Source: Phytophthora sp. 'mugwort' (Eukaryota; Oomycota; Peronosporomycetes; Peronosporales; Peronosporaceae). Taken from it: a stretch of DNA of 64,000 bases. The notes below the pieces were generated by a model that saw only the letters and a program-made list of their open reading frames with translations, made no database searches and was not told where the DNA came from. The translations under genes were made by a program, and so were the position numbers. Numbering within the stretch: position 1 is the stretch's first letter; each line of letters starts with the position of its first letter. The DNA lies in assembly GCA_033558025.1 (NCBI GenBank), contig JAUCEF010000007.1, positions 7,192,001 to 7,256,000 of the forward strand. Reading direction: 5' to 3'. This document shows, piece after piece, positions 12,150-24,487 of the stretch.

Positions 12150-14320
12150 TACTAAGCTTGAAAAGCTAAAGTTGAAGAAGGATATGGACCTGGAGAAGTG
12201 GATTACAAGTGTGAATGCGATCAAACGCTTGAGCAACATAGGCGGGCCACCGCTGGAAATGTATACGCTGAATTCCTCAATACCCTAATATTTCAATCTT
12301 GACCCCTGGTAATTCAGCACCTAGCTATTGTTGCAGACACGACTAGGCATCAACCGACGTCAGAGGAAGTTTTTACTAAGTTACGTGTTCAACAGGAGTG
12401 AGATACACATGCAGAGAACAGCGACGTGGATTCAAACCCAAGATTTTACATATTGAAAGCCAATCTAACAGCAAGGGCAAGAGGTAGGGAAAAACTTAAA
12501 GGAAAACTGACCAAGAGGAGCAAGACATTTTCAAGTGGTGAAACCAAGCTGAGGGGCAAGTGTTTTAAGTGAGGCCAGTTGGGTCACTTCAAGGTAGACT
12601 GTGCCAAGATGAAGAAAACAATATGAATGCTGCCAACCCTGAATTTCGTCGTTGGCAAGCCAATAATGAAGATGCGATAATGACTGTTGCGACTCATGAA
12701 AAGGATGTGATGTTAAAAAGAGCGACTGAATAATTGACACTGGGAACAATACTGATTTGTGCTGTAATGAAGACATTATGTCAAATCTTCATGCTGATAA
12801 CGGCCTGAAGTTCGAAAGCTGGAATGGAAGTCGGGCTGGAAGGAATCGGTGAGTTGAACTTATGAGTTAAACGCTGCGGTTCAGTATTACATCTGCGGTC
12901 GGTTCGTTACGAAGACTGGCAGACGAAATCTTTTCAGTTATGACCAACTCGAAGAAAATGGCTGGCACGTGGCACTGGAAAAACCAGGTGGAAGAGAGGC
13001 AACGTATCTCTGTCGCTCCGTAATAAGGTCAATTTTACATCGCATGTGCTCCACTATTCAGACAGGCACTTTTCGGTAACGACAGCACCAAATCCGCTCG
13101 CACGGTTCCGGCTGTGGCACGAGAGAATGGCGCATTTAAACATGGAAGCGCTTTACTTCATGATTAAGAACTAGACTGTGAATGACATCGACATTTCTGT
13201 CGAGCAGATCAAGGAACTTCGAGAATACGAAATGCTTGACGTGCGTGCTGGCAAAAAGCAAACGGATGTCCTACAAGTCATTGTTTCCAGATCGCGCAAC
13301 CAAGAACTATCAAAACCTTATGGCAGACGTGGGCTACGTTAATGCGCTGACGGCTGGTAAGAAGAATCATTTCTAATATTTTTTCAAGACGAGGCCTTGT
13401 GATTTAAGTGGGGATTCCTGATGACCGGAAAATGCCAATCGAGATTGTTCATTTAGTCGTTGATTGACAGCTTTCTTGCCCAAAACACTTGGTTGCTCGG
13501 ATCAGACCAAGGCAAGAAATTGTGAACAAGCAACTGAAAACTTTGTTGTCGGAACGAGGGATTTCCGTCGAGTGGCCTAATGCATATTCCCCAAAAGAAA
13601 TTGTCTCGTGAAAAAGCTGAATGACGTAATATTGCCTAAAGCTCGAGCGCTGCTAATGCAGCCAACATGAGTGACGTCCTAGGGGGGAAGCATTCGCATA
13701 TGTAATTGATATTGACAATGTCAGTCCAACAAAGGCATTGGATGGTGATACACCGTATACTCGGTTGTACGGAGAAAAAAACAATGTATGTCGAGTACAC
13801 TCGTGGGCAACGGTTGTGATGATGTTCTAGAACCCCAAGTTTCGGAGCACAAAATTGGACAACCCAAAACCCCCGGCATTATTCTTGGGATTGGCCAAGA
13901 CCTCGCGTGCCTATCGTCTACTTTGTCTAAGAAGCGGTAACATTGTGGAGTAACGTGATGTGGTATTTAAGCAGTACTTAACCGTGGACCGCACATATGT
14001 TCAATCGCTCCTAGCAACAAATACTTTTACATGGAACACGTGGTTCCTAGGGTGATCCCTTATGTACGGTACCCAGTTGTCGGAGGTCGAAGTGTTAAGT
14101 CACAACTACAAGCGTGGAGAACGCCACTGGACTTCAACCTGGTCGTACAGCGACCCAGGAGGTATAAGTGGTGGTGTTTCACGTGGTAATATAGAGTCAC
14201 AGTTGACAAGCGTTGATGACGCTACCGGCCTCAAAACGCCAGGCTCTGCACCGGCAGATAATAGAAATGGTAGTGTCTCATGTGCTCTTATGACCGGGGA
14301 TGGCGGATACGACGAAGATG
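12150..14320 (+). pseudogene. Outer Copia: gag, zinc knuckle, integrase (broken)
   Basis: Gag-like sequence at 12155-12240 (LEKLKLKKDMDLEKWITSVN) is followed by a CCHC knuckle near 12550-12610 (GKCFK, stop, GQLGHFKVDCAKM). A GAG-pre-integrase motif lies near 13105-13160 (RFRLWHERMAHLNMEAL), and the HHCC/integrase start is near 13230-13350 (CLTCVLAKSKRM). Integrase C-terminal pieces are near 13560-13800 (VEWPNAYSPK, DGDTPYTRLYGEK). Every section is in a different frame. The frame at the right edge reads GYDEDG and continues across the inserted element. Confidence 0.75.
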
Positions 14321-14580
14321 TGTTGAGATGGAGCTTGCGTTGTTATAGGCAAATGCCGAAGTGACAGATTAAAATGATTAACCCTGTCCGTTAAGTCTCC
14401 CTAAATGCCTACTCCCTGTTGGCTTCCTTGTTATTTTCATGCGTGCGCTTGTGCATACACTGGCTTTGGGTCCTCCGAACCACCCAAGAGGGATCAACCA
14501 ATCCGGAAACGGTTCGGGATGAACCGTTCCCTCGGCCCACATATGTTAGCGAACCGTGTAAGAGCGGTGCTACTTCAATA
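14321..14580 (-). repeat. Nested Copia 3' LTR
   Basis: Long near-identical match to 18726-18986, including blocks TGAGATGGAGCTTGCGTTGT and CACATATGTTAGCGAACCGT, with scattered substitutions. The outer end is TGTTGAG and the inner end TTCAATA. Confidence 0.93.
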
Positions 14581-14621
14581 CTCTCACTCACCGCTACGGG
14601 ACAGCAGCCTTGGTCTTGACA

Positions 14622-17600
14622 TCACTTGCGTCTCTCAGGTACGCCAACGTCTTGGTGCCCAGCGCCTTCGTCAGCATGTCCGCAAGATGACGCTTCGTGT
14701 CGATGTAGGCGATCTTGACCGTTCGACGTTTTCACGGGTGAAGTGATGACGTATATCAACATGCTTGTTTCGCGCATGATACCCAGCGTTGCTTGCCAGT
14801 GCAATAGCACCTTGGTTGTCTTCCCAGACCGGCGTGCCTCCCACTTGCCTGTGACCCATGTCCATGAGCATGGCCCGCGTTATAGCACCTCTTGAGTGCA
14901 CAGGCTCAACGCCATATACTCAGCTTCCGCAGTGCTCAGCGCAACCGTTCTCTGGAACTTCGACTAAAACACCACTGGATCGTTCTCAAATCATCACCAG
15001 ACGCCTGACACGGAACGCCTGTCGTAGATGTTGCTGCCCCAATCAGCGTCCGTGTACGCTTCCACCATGACGTCCTCGCAGCCACTTAGGTACACAATCC
15101 CGAACTCACGTGCCGTCTTCAGGTAGCGTAGTGCCCGAATTGCAGCTCGCCAATGTTGTAGTCCGGGGTTCTCCAAAATTCGCGATAGCTGCGTTACCAC
15201 ATAGGCCACATCCGGCGGCGTACACGTCGTGATGTAGAGAAGGCAGCCGGTGAGGGAACGGTTACGGTCTCGATCGCCTCTCAGCACGCTCTGCATCCGT
15301 TCCAGGCGACTGTGCCTTAGACAACTTCAGGTTAGCTGCACATGGGTTGTCCACAGCCTTCGCGTTCTGCTGGCCAAACCGTTCTGCCACGTCATCGATG
15401 TATCAAGTCTGCTTAATCATGAGCGTTGCGGCAGTCCTGTTGTGATCAATTTCCGTGCCCAAAATGAACTTGGCAGGACGCAGCTCCTTCATCTTGAATG
15501 TAGCCTTGAGAGCGTCTTTCACGTCACGAATTTCACCACTTGTCTTGGCCGCGATGATCATGTCGTCGACATACAGGCACGCGTACACGAAACCGTTCCG
15601 GGAACGCTTCACGTAGACGCACTGATCTGCGCCGCAGCTCCTGAAACCGTTCCCCAAGAAAACACGATGTATGGTCTTGTTCCATGCATTTGCAGCCTGT
15701 TTCAACCCGTAGATTGCCATATTGAGTCGACATACTTGGTTACCAGCGTTCTCGATATCGTACGGAATCTCCTTGTAGACACGGTCCGTCAGGTCACTAT
15801 TGAGGAACGCTGTGTCGGCGTTCATAACATAAGGGTCGACAACGCATACCGCCAGTTCGACCCGAATCGAATTCATGTTCGCCATAGGGGAATACGTCTC
15901 GAAGAAGTCCACACCGTACTTCTGTTTGAAGCCTTTCGCAACCATCCGTGCCTTATAGCGAATTACCCGACTGTGCTCATCACGCTTCTTCGCGAAGACC
16001 CAACGACAGCCAATAGGACGCTTATCCGTTCAACGTGGAACCAGTGTCCACGTACCGTTCCGCTCATGCGATAACAACTCAGCATCCAATAGCATCGCGC
16101 CATGCAGCAGCTTCACCGCTAGCCATCGCCTGCGCATATGTGGATGGCAGGCCCATTGCGTCTATGCTGCTAGCCGCGTACGCCAGTACCGCCTCAGCGA
16201 TGAGTCCGTCCTCGTCGATCCTTGCCCGGTTAGGAGACGGTGGTCCGTCACTCCCATCCGACTTTTAATCCTCTTCTTCGTCGGCACCGTTCTCCAAGAG
16301 GAATACGGAGTTCCGCGATCGTCTCGACCGTCCCGCTTCAGGATGGAACACAAGCCGATCATCTTGGAACGCTTGCGGTGGAGGCTGGTACTCGGCCAAA
16401 TCTAGCCTGGTAGAAGCGGACGGTTCCGGAGGCGGTAGCTGGGGTAGTTGCACTTCTGGCTCCGGTTCCAAGTCGTCAATCTCGACGTCTTGGACGGGCT
16501 CCTCCACCTCGTGCATCGGCTCATCCAAGACATGCTGGTACTCCACTCGCATGGGTTCCACTGCTACATCATCGTCCCTGGTGACACGGATGACCGTTCC
16601 TTGCTCCGGCATAAGAGTATCGTATATACCGTCCACTTCACGCTCGTCCAACCGTACTGACCGAGATAACTTGACCATCGAAGCGACCAAGTTAAACGCG
16701 CGGTACCCTTTGACGTTCTCAGCATACCCGAGAAACATGCACCTGAAGCTTTTGGGTTCAAGCTTCGTCCTCTTCACGTCGTCGATGGGATCGTACCCCT
16801 GAGATCCAAACACGCGTGGATGACCCATCCGAGGTTTCTCCTTGAAGCCAACTCGTACCGTGTCACGTTCGAGTTCGTTGTGTTCGTAGAACGGTTGATC
16901 AAGTTGTACACTGCTGTACTCACAGCCTCCGCCCACCACTGCGTTGACACGCCCTTGTAGTGCGACATGCTGCGTGCCTTCTCCATGACAGTACGGTTCA
17001 TGCGTTCCGCCACCCCTGTTTGTTAAGGGCTGTACGGCATAGTCCGCTGATGCATAATACCGTTCCGGTTGCACACTTCAGCTACCTTCTTGTTCACGTA
17101 CTCCGTGCCGTTGTCCGACCGTAGACACTTCAACTGTTCACCCACTGGTTCTCGTAGACCGCCTTGAACTCGACCAGCTTGGCAGCGACATCACTCTTGA
17201 CCTTCAGGAAGTAGGCTACCACGAACCGTGAATAGTCGTCTACGAACGTTAGGTGTACCTAGCGCCGCCTTTGGAGACCGTTCGCATAGGTTCCATCACA
17301 TCCCTGTGCACTAGTTCCAGCACGCATGATGTCTTGGTCAGTGAGCGCGATGGGAATGGTACCACCGTGTGCTTCCCCTTCATGTACCCACTGCATGCCG
17401 TTCTGACACCACGATTCACGGTTGGAATACCCGTTGTCACACGCTGTGTCTTGGTTAGACCGTTCTCGCCGGGGTATCCCATGCGAGCGTGCCAAAGCTC
17501 CCTCTCACTATCAGCCCCAGAGTACTGCACAAACCGTGCCTCCTCCTGCTGGCAGTCGAGCACGTACGCTTTGCCGACCTTCTTGCCCAATGCAATAGCG

Positions 17601-18640
17601 CTGCCGTGCCCAGATGACGCATGAAGAACGCTGAAACCCCACGTCCAGGTCACGCTCGGCAAGCTTCCTCACAGACAGTTACCGTCTGCCAAGTCCAGGG
17701 ATGTGCAGCACCTTCTTCATCGTGATCCGGATACCGTCCAGACCGGTCAATCGCACCGTTCCACGACCAGTCACGCGCAACTTCTTTCCGTCCACAATCG
17801 TCACGTCAATCCCCGAGTCCAGCGTCTCGTACTCCTCGAAGAGATCGCTGCGGTGAGGAGTCATGTGCGCCGTCGCATCGCTGTCAATAAGCCATCCAGC
17901 AGACCGTTCCTCACCCACTGCAGACACGGCGTCGTCCGTGCTGACACCGTTCCGTTCCGGGCAGTCCCGCTTCATGAGTCCAGTCTGTTACACCTGAAGC
18001 ACTTGCCCATAAAACCACCGCCGTTTTTCCGCGGACCGTTCTCTTTGCGACTGTTACCCCGGCCAACCTTGAATCGTCCAGCATTCACCTTGAACGCGCG
18101 CTCCGTGGCCTCCTTCTACTGCAACCGTTCGTGTTCCTTCAATAGCTTCTCCTTCACGTCTCTGAGCGTGCTGTCTTTAGCATTCTCCACGATGGACGCA
18201 ATCAGCTCATACTCCGACGGAAGGCTGCTCAGCAGCACCTCAAGCTGCCGTGCCTCGTCGACTTACTCCCCGAACGTCTGGAGTCCGATGCCGAGCTCAT
18301 CGAAAGCGTCCAGATTCTTCGCCATAGTCGACCCGTTCTCCATCTTGAACTCGTGCAACTTCCGCGTCATCGTGACACGGTTATGGAGAGTGGTACGGTT
18401 GTAGAATTCACGAAGCGTACTCCATGCCTGCAGGGCACGGGTGGCAGACCGTATCTTGGCCTGGTGTTGCAGCTCAGCGCCTTGAGCAATGATGCCGAGT
18501 GCCTTGGCGTCGTTCACCAACCACGCCTCGGTGATCTCGTTCTCCGGCTTGACGACCTCCACATGGGCCAGCAGTCCCTTCCGCGCGAGGGTCATGCCCA
18601 TGTTATACTCCCAGTGGAAGTAGTTCTAACTACCCAGGAA
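14622..18640 (-). pseudogene. Nested Copia gag-pol (broken in several places)
   Basis: Gag (UBN2-type) lies at about 18640-18263 (LQAWSTLREFYNRTTLHNRV). The knuckle and protease region is at about 17990-17679 (MKRDCPERNG, GWLIDSDATAHMTPH, with DSDA where DSGA is usual). GAG-pre-integrase and integrase are at 17662-about 16750 (LWHARMGYPGENGL, AERMNRTVMEKARSM). The Pro/Glu-rich linker is at about 16660-16265. RT is at 15945-15403 (YGVDFFETYSPMANMNSIR; catalytic YVDDMIIA). The RNase H region is at 15296-14671 (EAYTDADWGSNIYDRRSVSG, EDNQGAIALASNAGYHARNK). The domains are better preserved than in the outer Copia, but frameshifts and in-frame stops separate them. Confidence 0.85.
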
Positions 18641-18725
18641 GGACTTCGTATCTCTTGGTTGTCGTCATGACTTGACCGTTCTTGACAGACCGTCCCAGAT
18701 CCAGTTGTTTGTGCGGCTGTTAACC

Positions 18726-18986
18726 TGTTGAGATGGAGCTTGCGTTGTTATAGGCAAATGCCGAAGCGAGTAGATTAGAAACGTTAACCCTGTCCATTAA
18801 GTCTCCCTAAATGCCTACTCCCTGTTGGCTTCCTTGTTATCTTCATGCGTGCACTTGTGCATACACCGGCTCTGGGTCCTCCGAACCACCCAAGAACGAT
18901 CAACTAATCCGGGAATGGTTCAGGATGAACCGTTCCCTCGGTCCACATATGTTAGCGAACCGTGCAAGAGCGGTGCCACTTCAACA
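18726..18986 (-). repeat. Nested Copia 5' LTR
   Basis: Partner of 14321-14580. It ends CCACTTCAACA, which is the start TGTTGAAGTGG on the coding strand. The GGTTAACAG that directly follows it on the coding strand is where a primer-binding site would be expected. Confidence 0.93.
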
Positions 18987-19604
18987 GGGAGGCAATTGTG
19001 TCGGTGGATGCAGACAAATGGAGAAAGGCGTTAGACACAGAATTTCATCAGTTAGTAACAATGGAACGTGGATTATGGTCAAACGGTCGGTTGGCATTGG
19101 TGTGTTAACAAGCCGGTGGGTACTCGTGATGAAGCGAGATACCCAAGAACGAGTTCAAAATGCGGTTGACTATTCGCGGTTTTCTACAGAAGAAAGATAT
19201 TAAGTTCTTTAAACATATGCCGGCGTGGTTCGGTCGGAAGCAATCAAGTTTCTATTTGTTGTGGCACTACACAAAGACTACAATTGTCGGCATATTGACT
19301 TCGTTACGGCTTTTTCTCAACGGCCCGATCGACGGTGGTGCCGACATATACATGGCGCAGCACGAGGGATATCTGACGGATCGTGTATGCAAGCTAGCAT
19401 GAAGCCTGTAAGGCTTAAGTAGGCTCCCCGTGTCTGGAATGAGATGCTGCATAGTACCTACTGGATATTGGATTCGTGCATATGTATGGAGACAACGGTG
19501 TGTATCGTCGCATGCAAAACGGTGAGGAGATTATACTATCAGTTTACGTGGATGATCTTCTCCTTTTTGGGAATGATGAAGCCATTGATAAGGATGTTAC
19601 CGTA
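18987..19604 (+). pseudogene. Outer Copia: start of reverse transcriptase
   Basis: Immediately after the nested element the plus strand reads EAIVSVDADKWRKALDTEFHQLVTMERG, the conserved entry to Copia RT, and later pieces of the palm (ISVYVDDLLLFGNDEAIDKDV, with the catalytic YVDD near 19535-19550). It is frameshifted and is cut at the TA dinucleotide where the pogo element inserted. Confidence 0.8.
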
Positions 19605-21402
19605 TTCTTTCTGTGCTTACTGACGGGCACTCATTACTGACAACCCAACCAGCCAACCACAAGTTAGCAATTGCTGTACCGTCGTGCCTTTTGTGCTAAC
19701 TGACAGATTCAGCGAGGAACAGAAAGCGTACCATACCTCATTCTTCGATTGGCAGCGATGCCGCAGCACCAAGGGCGACAGCGCCTAGGCGGGAGCGGCC
19801 GCAAGAAGATGAAGCACATGCGTGTAAGCTTCACGAACCGGCGCAAGCCGGAGGTGGTCCATCATTTCAATAGCTGCAACAACATAGCGGAGCCTCTGAG
19901 CGTGTTTTACTCCAACTTATCTGACGATGCAAAAGAGCAACGACGTAAACTACTACCAGTGGTGGAAAGAGTTGTCTGTGCTTGAAGAGCGCTGTAAGAG
20001 TGCAAAGGTGGCTGAAGTATGTGCGAGCACCTGACGTCGCCACCATTCTACCCCAAGAAGCCGAAGCTGCGCTAGTGCAGTGGGTCAACCTGCTACGAAT
20101 GACGGTGTGTCCGTCAGCGCCACCATGCTGTGTCTGAAGGGCCCAGAACTTGCAGAAGACCTCTCTATTGACTCGTTCCGTGGATCATGGAACTGGCAGC
20201 AAGGCTTTCTTCGACGCCATCGTCTGAGCGTTCGCGCCCGAACGGGACACAGGGTCAAATAACACCGGACGAAGTACACGAAGCAGCAGTAAAGTTCGGT
20301 GTTGAAGTACAGCAGAAGATGATCGAGCTCAAAGTCGACAAAGTATTTAATACAGATCAAACCGGTAAGATGTTTCTATAATAGGGCTGGCAATGAGATG
20401 ACTATTAATGATGAACTGATGTGTGAAAGGTGTATTTTCGAGTATTTGCCAAAGAGTTCAATCAATCCGCGGGGTTCCAAGACAGTATGGGTGCGACATG
20501 GTGGAAAGGATAAAGAGCGCGTGACGGCAATGCTACTAGGCGATTCCGACGGAAACAAATATCCTCCATTTTTTGTGTTAAACTCTAACCGTCCAACTAT
20601 GCCGGAGGTGATCACTGAAACTGGAAGCATCGACGCGGTTTCGGCATTCACGTCTGTAAGGAGGCGAAGAAAACCATGGAGACGAGCAGCATCGAGCTCT
20701 ACGCAGATCCATCAGCGTGGTGGAATGAATATGTGCATATTGAGTGGCTGAAAGCTATGTTTGGCTCGCGCCAGCGTCCGTGGCAACCCGCGATCCTGCT
20801 AGTTGACGATTTTTCGGGTCATTGGACTCCGGCTGTTCAAGAATATGCAGCATCGATTGACCTGCATCTCATGCTTGTTCCCCCTTCGTGCACCTCGACC
20901 TGCCAGCCGGCAGATATAGTCTGGAACAGGCCATACAAGTCTCACCTTCGCAACAAGTGGGTAAATATGCTGGAGGGCAACTACGGAGCACAGTGGGTCT
21001 GCACATGCGTTCAAGTTTGCTGCTCCTACACGTTCTACAATTTGCGAGTGGGTCTGTTCAAGCTGGGAGGTGATTTCTGCTTCTATCATTATGAACGGGT
21101 TTCGACGCGCTCATATTCTCGCACCACTACCTGCGAGAGGGCCGGCAGTCGACGAGTTGGCCTCACCGCAAGATAGTCCCATAGCTCTAGAAGAACTCCA
21201 ACTGATAGATAGCCTACTTAGTGATCTATCGTCGGACAACGAGCTCAGCTTTTCTGATTCGGAGTCGTGCTGGATAGCATCGAGATATCGCTTTAAGAAT
21301 TCTCCTCACGTCACATATTTTTATAGTGAAGGTAACTTTTCTGTTCGGTGGTAGCCACCATGCAATCGTTAATATGGGTGTCGTCGGTAAGCACAGAAGG
21401 AA
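19605..21402 (+). mobile_element. Pogo-like DNA transposon with TIRs and TA duplication
   Basis: Left end TTCTTTCTGTGCTTAC (19605-19620) is the inverted repeat of right end GTAAGCACAGAAGGAA (21387-21402) with one mismatch, and similarity continues for a few more bases. TA dinucleotides flank both ends (19603-19604 and 21403-21404), the classical Tc1/mariner/pogo target duplication. The surrounding Copia RT resumes directly after it (QLSAIFELKDLGAARHVLGI). Total length is 1798 bp. Confidence 0.92.
19749..21354 (+). pseudogene. Pogo-like DDE_1 transposase (frameshifted)
   Basis: An N-terminal HTH-bearing part (19749-20262, including SFRGSWNWQQGFLRRHRLSV) precedes the catalytic core. Its acidic residues lie in VFNTDQTGK (about 20345), ILLVDDFSGHWT (about 20800) and CQPADIVWNRPYKSHLRNKW (about 20905). 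The segment SKTVWVRHGGKDKERVTAM is typical of the family. The C-terminus is acidic/Ser-rich. At least three frameshifts or stops, including a TAA after the first catalytic motif, make it inactive. Confidence 0.85.
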
Positions 21403-22345
21403 TACGGTACGCAACTAAGTGCGATTTTTGAACTTAAGGATCTCGGTGCTGCTCGTCATGTTCTCGGTATAGAGGTCAACTTCATTCCTAGGAAGTCGGT
21501 GACGTTGTCGCAGGGTGGCTATATTAGACGCATCCTCAAGATGTTTAATATGCAAGATTCCAAGGCTGTGGTGACTCCAGAGGTGGTCGGATCGATGGCA
21601 ATGACTACGCCTAAACCAAATGGTCGGAAGTCAATGGTCCGAAGTATCCATATTAAGCAGTGGTTGGTGTGTTACAATATCTGGTGACATATACTCGTCG
21701 GGATATTGCTCATACCGTTCGAGTGCTCTGCAAATTCAATAGTTGCTACACTGAGCGGCACTTCTCAATGGCAAAACGCGTTCTTCGCTATCTACAAGGA
21801 ACGAGCAATTTCGAGCTTTTGTGTCGGAGGAATGGCGGTGGTCCGGTGAAGATTGCAATAGAAACGTTTGCAGTTGCTGATCATGCTAACTGCAAAGAGA
21901 CTAGGCGCTTAGTAACTGGATTCCTGATCCAGGCGAACGGATCTACATTTTCCTATCGCAGTAAAGGCTAAACGGTGTGTGTTGATGACACTTGTAACGC
22001 AGAGTTTGTGGCAGCAAGTGAATGCCTGAGAGAAGTAAAGTGGATATACAATCTGTGTCAACAGCTAGCGCTTCCTCGAGTCCAGACGGTGCTGCACCAA
22101 GACAACCAAAGTACGATTGCATCACTGGCAAGAAATTCATGATTCGAGGTGTTGATCATAAATATCATAAGGTCAAAGACTTTGTAGAGACTAAGGAGAT
22201 CAAGGTCAAGTATTGCCCGACAAAGGAACTGGTCGCAGATATGCTCACGAAGGCGCTTCCTGGACCGCAGTTTCAAGTGCTGCAAAAGTGTCTTGGCGTT
22301 GACGATATGGGCACTGTAGTGTTAAAACGGTGTCGGCCGAAGTAG
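21403..22345 (+). pseudogene. Outer Copia: RT C-terminus and RNase H
   Basis: Continuation of the RT after the pogo insertion: FELKDLGAARHVLGIEV (21425-21480), QGGYIRRILKMFNMQDSKAV, then the RT-RNase H connection VLQYLVTYTRRDIAHTVRVL and HFSMAKRVLRYLQGTSNFEL. The RNase H C-terminus is near 22022-22345 (IRGVDHKYHKVKDFVETKEI, TKELVADMLTKALPGPQF). One-base indels and one stop are present. Confidence 0.85.
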
Positions 22346-24400
22346 TTGTGATGGAGCCAGAGTTCAATGGGGAGCATGAGCAATAATGTCTCACCTGTGA
22401 ACTCAGAGCTCATAGAAAGTTGCACATCCACCAAGTTCGATGGATGGATTGACCTGTAGAGTGAAGGATTTAGTCTAGGGAACGCTGTAGCTCTATAGTA
22501 TTTAGAGATAACTACGATAGGGTTTTTTATGCCGCAAGGCTTTTCTTCTCAATCCGCTCAGTGGACAACAAGCTCCTGTCTTTTGTGCCCAAGGTTCGAC
22601 TCTTTGATACTCTGTGGTCGAGCTCTCGTAACAGTGCTCTTAAGATCAAGCCTTGAGCCACGGGTTTCCGCCAGCTTACTTGTGCACTCGCCGCGGCCCA
22701 CAATAAATCTACCGGATGACCCCGGTTTTCGTATCGGTACGGATGCTTTAAGGGGCTTGAATAGTGCGGTGAGTCATGACGAGATTTGCCTGCAAAGACG
22801 ATTCATCAGTAATGAATCATCACTACTGGTTACACTTATCGCCAAGACGGACATCAACTTTATACTGAACTAACTTAAGTAAGTACATTTACGACTTCTG
22901 TCTGAACTTTATATCCATTTCACACTTAATACACCGTGTGCTTTTGTATAAGAAAGTGGATCCTGTGCCCATCTGAGAAAGAGGGGGTGAAAGTCACATA
23001 AAACGATCAATGGAGGAGGGCGCTTGCGAGCGCGCATAGCCACAGCAAACCCGTGCGGGGTGCCCACGAAGCAGGGCCGAGCGGTATGTGCGGAGGCGGG
23101 CTCAGCGCCGAGCTTTGCAGCGAGCCGAGCACTGTAGCGGGCCGAACTTACAGTCTTTTTCCTCGCAGGAGCGCAGCCACTGCCTTTGCGATGCAAAGCC
23201 CAAGACAGCGATGCTACCGGTCCTCGGGAGGGCTAGGGTAAAGGGAGATGTGAGACAATCAATACAAAACTACTGTGTAAACCAATCATGTGACAGGGCT
23301 AGACGGGCACAGCAACACGTGCCTTTGTATAAAGCAGGTGCTCCTTCAGGAAGCACACTACTAGTCCGAATTGCGTCCAATCTAAGTAAAATTTGGTTAT
23401 CGGTATTGAACAGCCAGCAACATTGAGACGCACAATAAGCGGTTCATTTGTTATGACAGGAGGCAGGCCGATGTTTGCTGGCGCAGCTCCTACATTGTTG
23501 AAAGTGATTTCTACTATTTGAGCGACTTGATTTGCGTGCAAGACCGATGGCCTGCCATGTTGCTCTGACCGAGTCGTTGCTAACACATCTCGTATTTTGC
23601 ATTATACTCCTGCGAAGTCGACCCAAGCGTGTTTACTGTTTCCAGTGCCATCACCCACGCAAATATCAAGCTGCTTGCTCACTGTGCCGTCGACCTCGTC
23701 TTGATCGCCGCCTCAATAGGAGTCATTTTTTTCGTCTTTAGGCGCCTGCCTCACGGTATTGTTCGCGAACAATGACTGCGATTCGACACGACTTCGATCA
23801 CCGTGTATACTCGATATGACGAGGACACCTCCTCAGTTTGTCCGGCGGTGGCGAACTAGCTGAGCGGTCGCATCAGAGCAGACACATGTGTAAAGGACCC
23901 ATGTGCGGTCTGACAAGCACAGGTTTCTCAGGTGTCACCCAAAAAATTCCGTGCGATGATACGTCGAGTGGGTTTCCAAGTCGTGTGAGCAGTGGTGTTA
24001 CCAGTACAAGCACCAGAGTGTCTACTCCGACGGACACAAGTAGCTTCTATTAAACCACCAATATTGACATGTCCAGTGCACTCAACAACTGGACGTCGAC
24101 TTTAACCTGCTTCGTCTATCGCAGCGGATTCCCAGACAGCACAGACGCGGCGTACAGACCAAGAGGAAGTCAACGCCCCGAAGTCATCGCGGGGACTGTG
24201 CAGGTGGCTCTGGATGGATATATCTTCATGACTGGGTCAACAGTCGTGGCCGTCTGCACATTTAAACGCTTAAAAGTCGTCCAGTCTCCTCATCCAATCC
24301 ACTAAGCACGTTCCTGATATCTGCCCGGATTCTTTCTCGCGAATAGCTGATGAGCAGGCGTCCGAAGCGGACTCTTCTCCCGTCAAATCTATTTACGATC
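22346..24400. other. Gene-free stretch upstream of the trehalase
   Basis: No domain was recognised on either strand. 22346-22560 may hold the degenerate 3' LTR of the outer Copia. 23040-23240 is locally GC-rich. Short minus-strand open stretches (23196-22909 and 23586-23299) end in a similar Y-T-K-A segment, so a diverged duplicated fragment is possible, but nothing firmer can be said. Confidence 0.4.
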
Positions 24401-24406
24401 ACTTTG

Positions 24407-24414
24407 TCATTTTC
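24407..24414 (+). promoter_or_regulatory. Putative oomycete initiator (TCATTTTC)
   Basis: The motif TCATTTTC lies 81 bp upstream of the preferred trehalase ATG (24488). Oomycete core promoters commonly carry a TCATTYY-like initiator 50-100 bp before the start codon. Assignment is by motif and spacing only. Confidence 0.4.
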
Positions 24415-24487
24415 TAGACGCCGCGTCCCCCTCCAGCTCCGACATCCCGCGGATCATCCAATCGTGGAACCGCCCCGCAAGATCTGC

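Larger units (their letters stand above)
14321..18986 (-). mobile_element. Copia LTR retrotransposon with paired 260 bp LTRs, nested in the outer Copia
   Basis: LTRs at 14321-14580 and 18726-18986 flank a 4.1 kb minus-strand gag-pol. Read on its coding strand, each LTR starts TGTTGA and ends TCAACA (the left copy has TATTGA). Outside the ends the flanks are AGATG and GGGAG, so no target-site duplication is visible. Joining the flanks directly still gives a plausible continuous Copia frame (GYDEDG followed by EAIVSVDADKW). Confidence 0.9.
12150..22345 (+). mobile_element. Decayed plus-strand Copia element carrying two nested insertions
   Basis: Copia gag-pol pieces on the plus strand are collinear across three segments (12150-14320, 18987-19604, 21403-22345). 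They are separated by a minus-strand Copia element (14321-18986) and a pogo element (19605-21402). Terminal LTRs of this outer element were not recognised: its left end meets the pogo remnant, and downstream of 22345 there is only possible LTR-like non-coding sequence. Confidence 0.8.

Noticed and set aside
22909..23586. Two minus-strand frames ending in a similar Y-T-K-A segment, as a gene duplication
   Set aside because: The similarity is too short, and the rest of the two frames differs completely.
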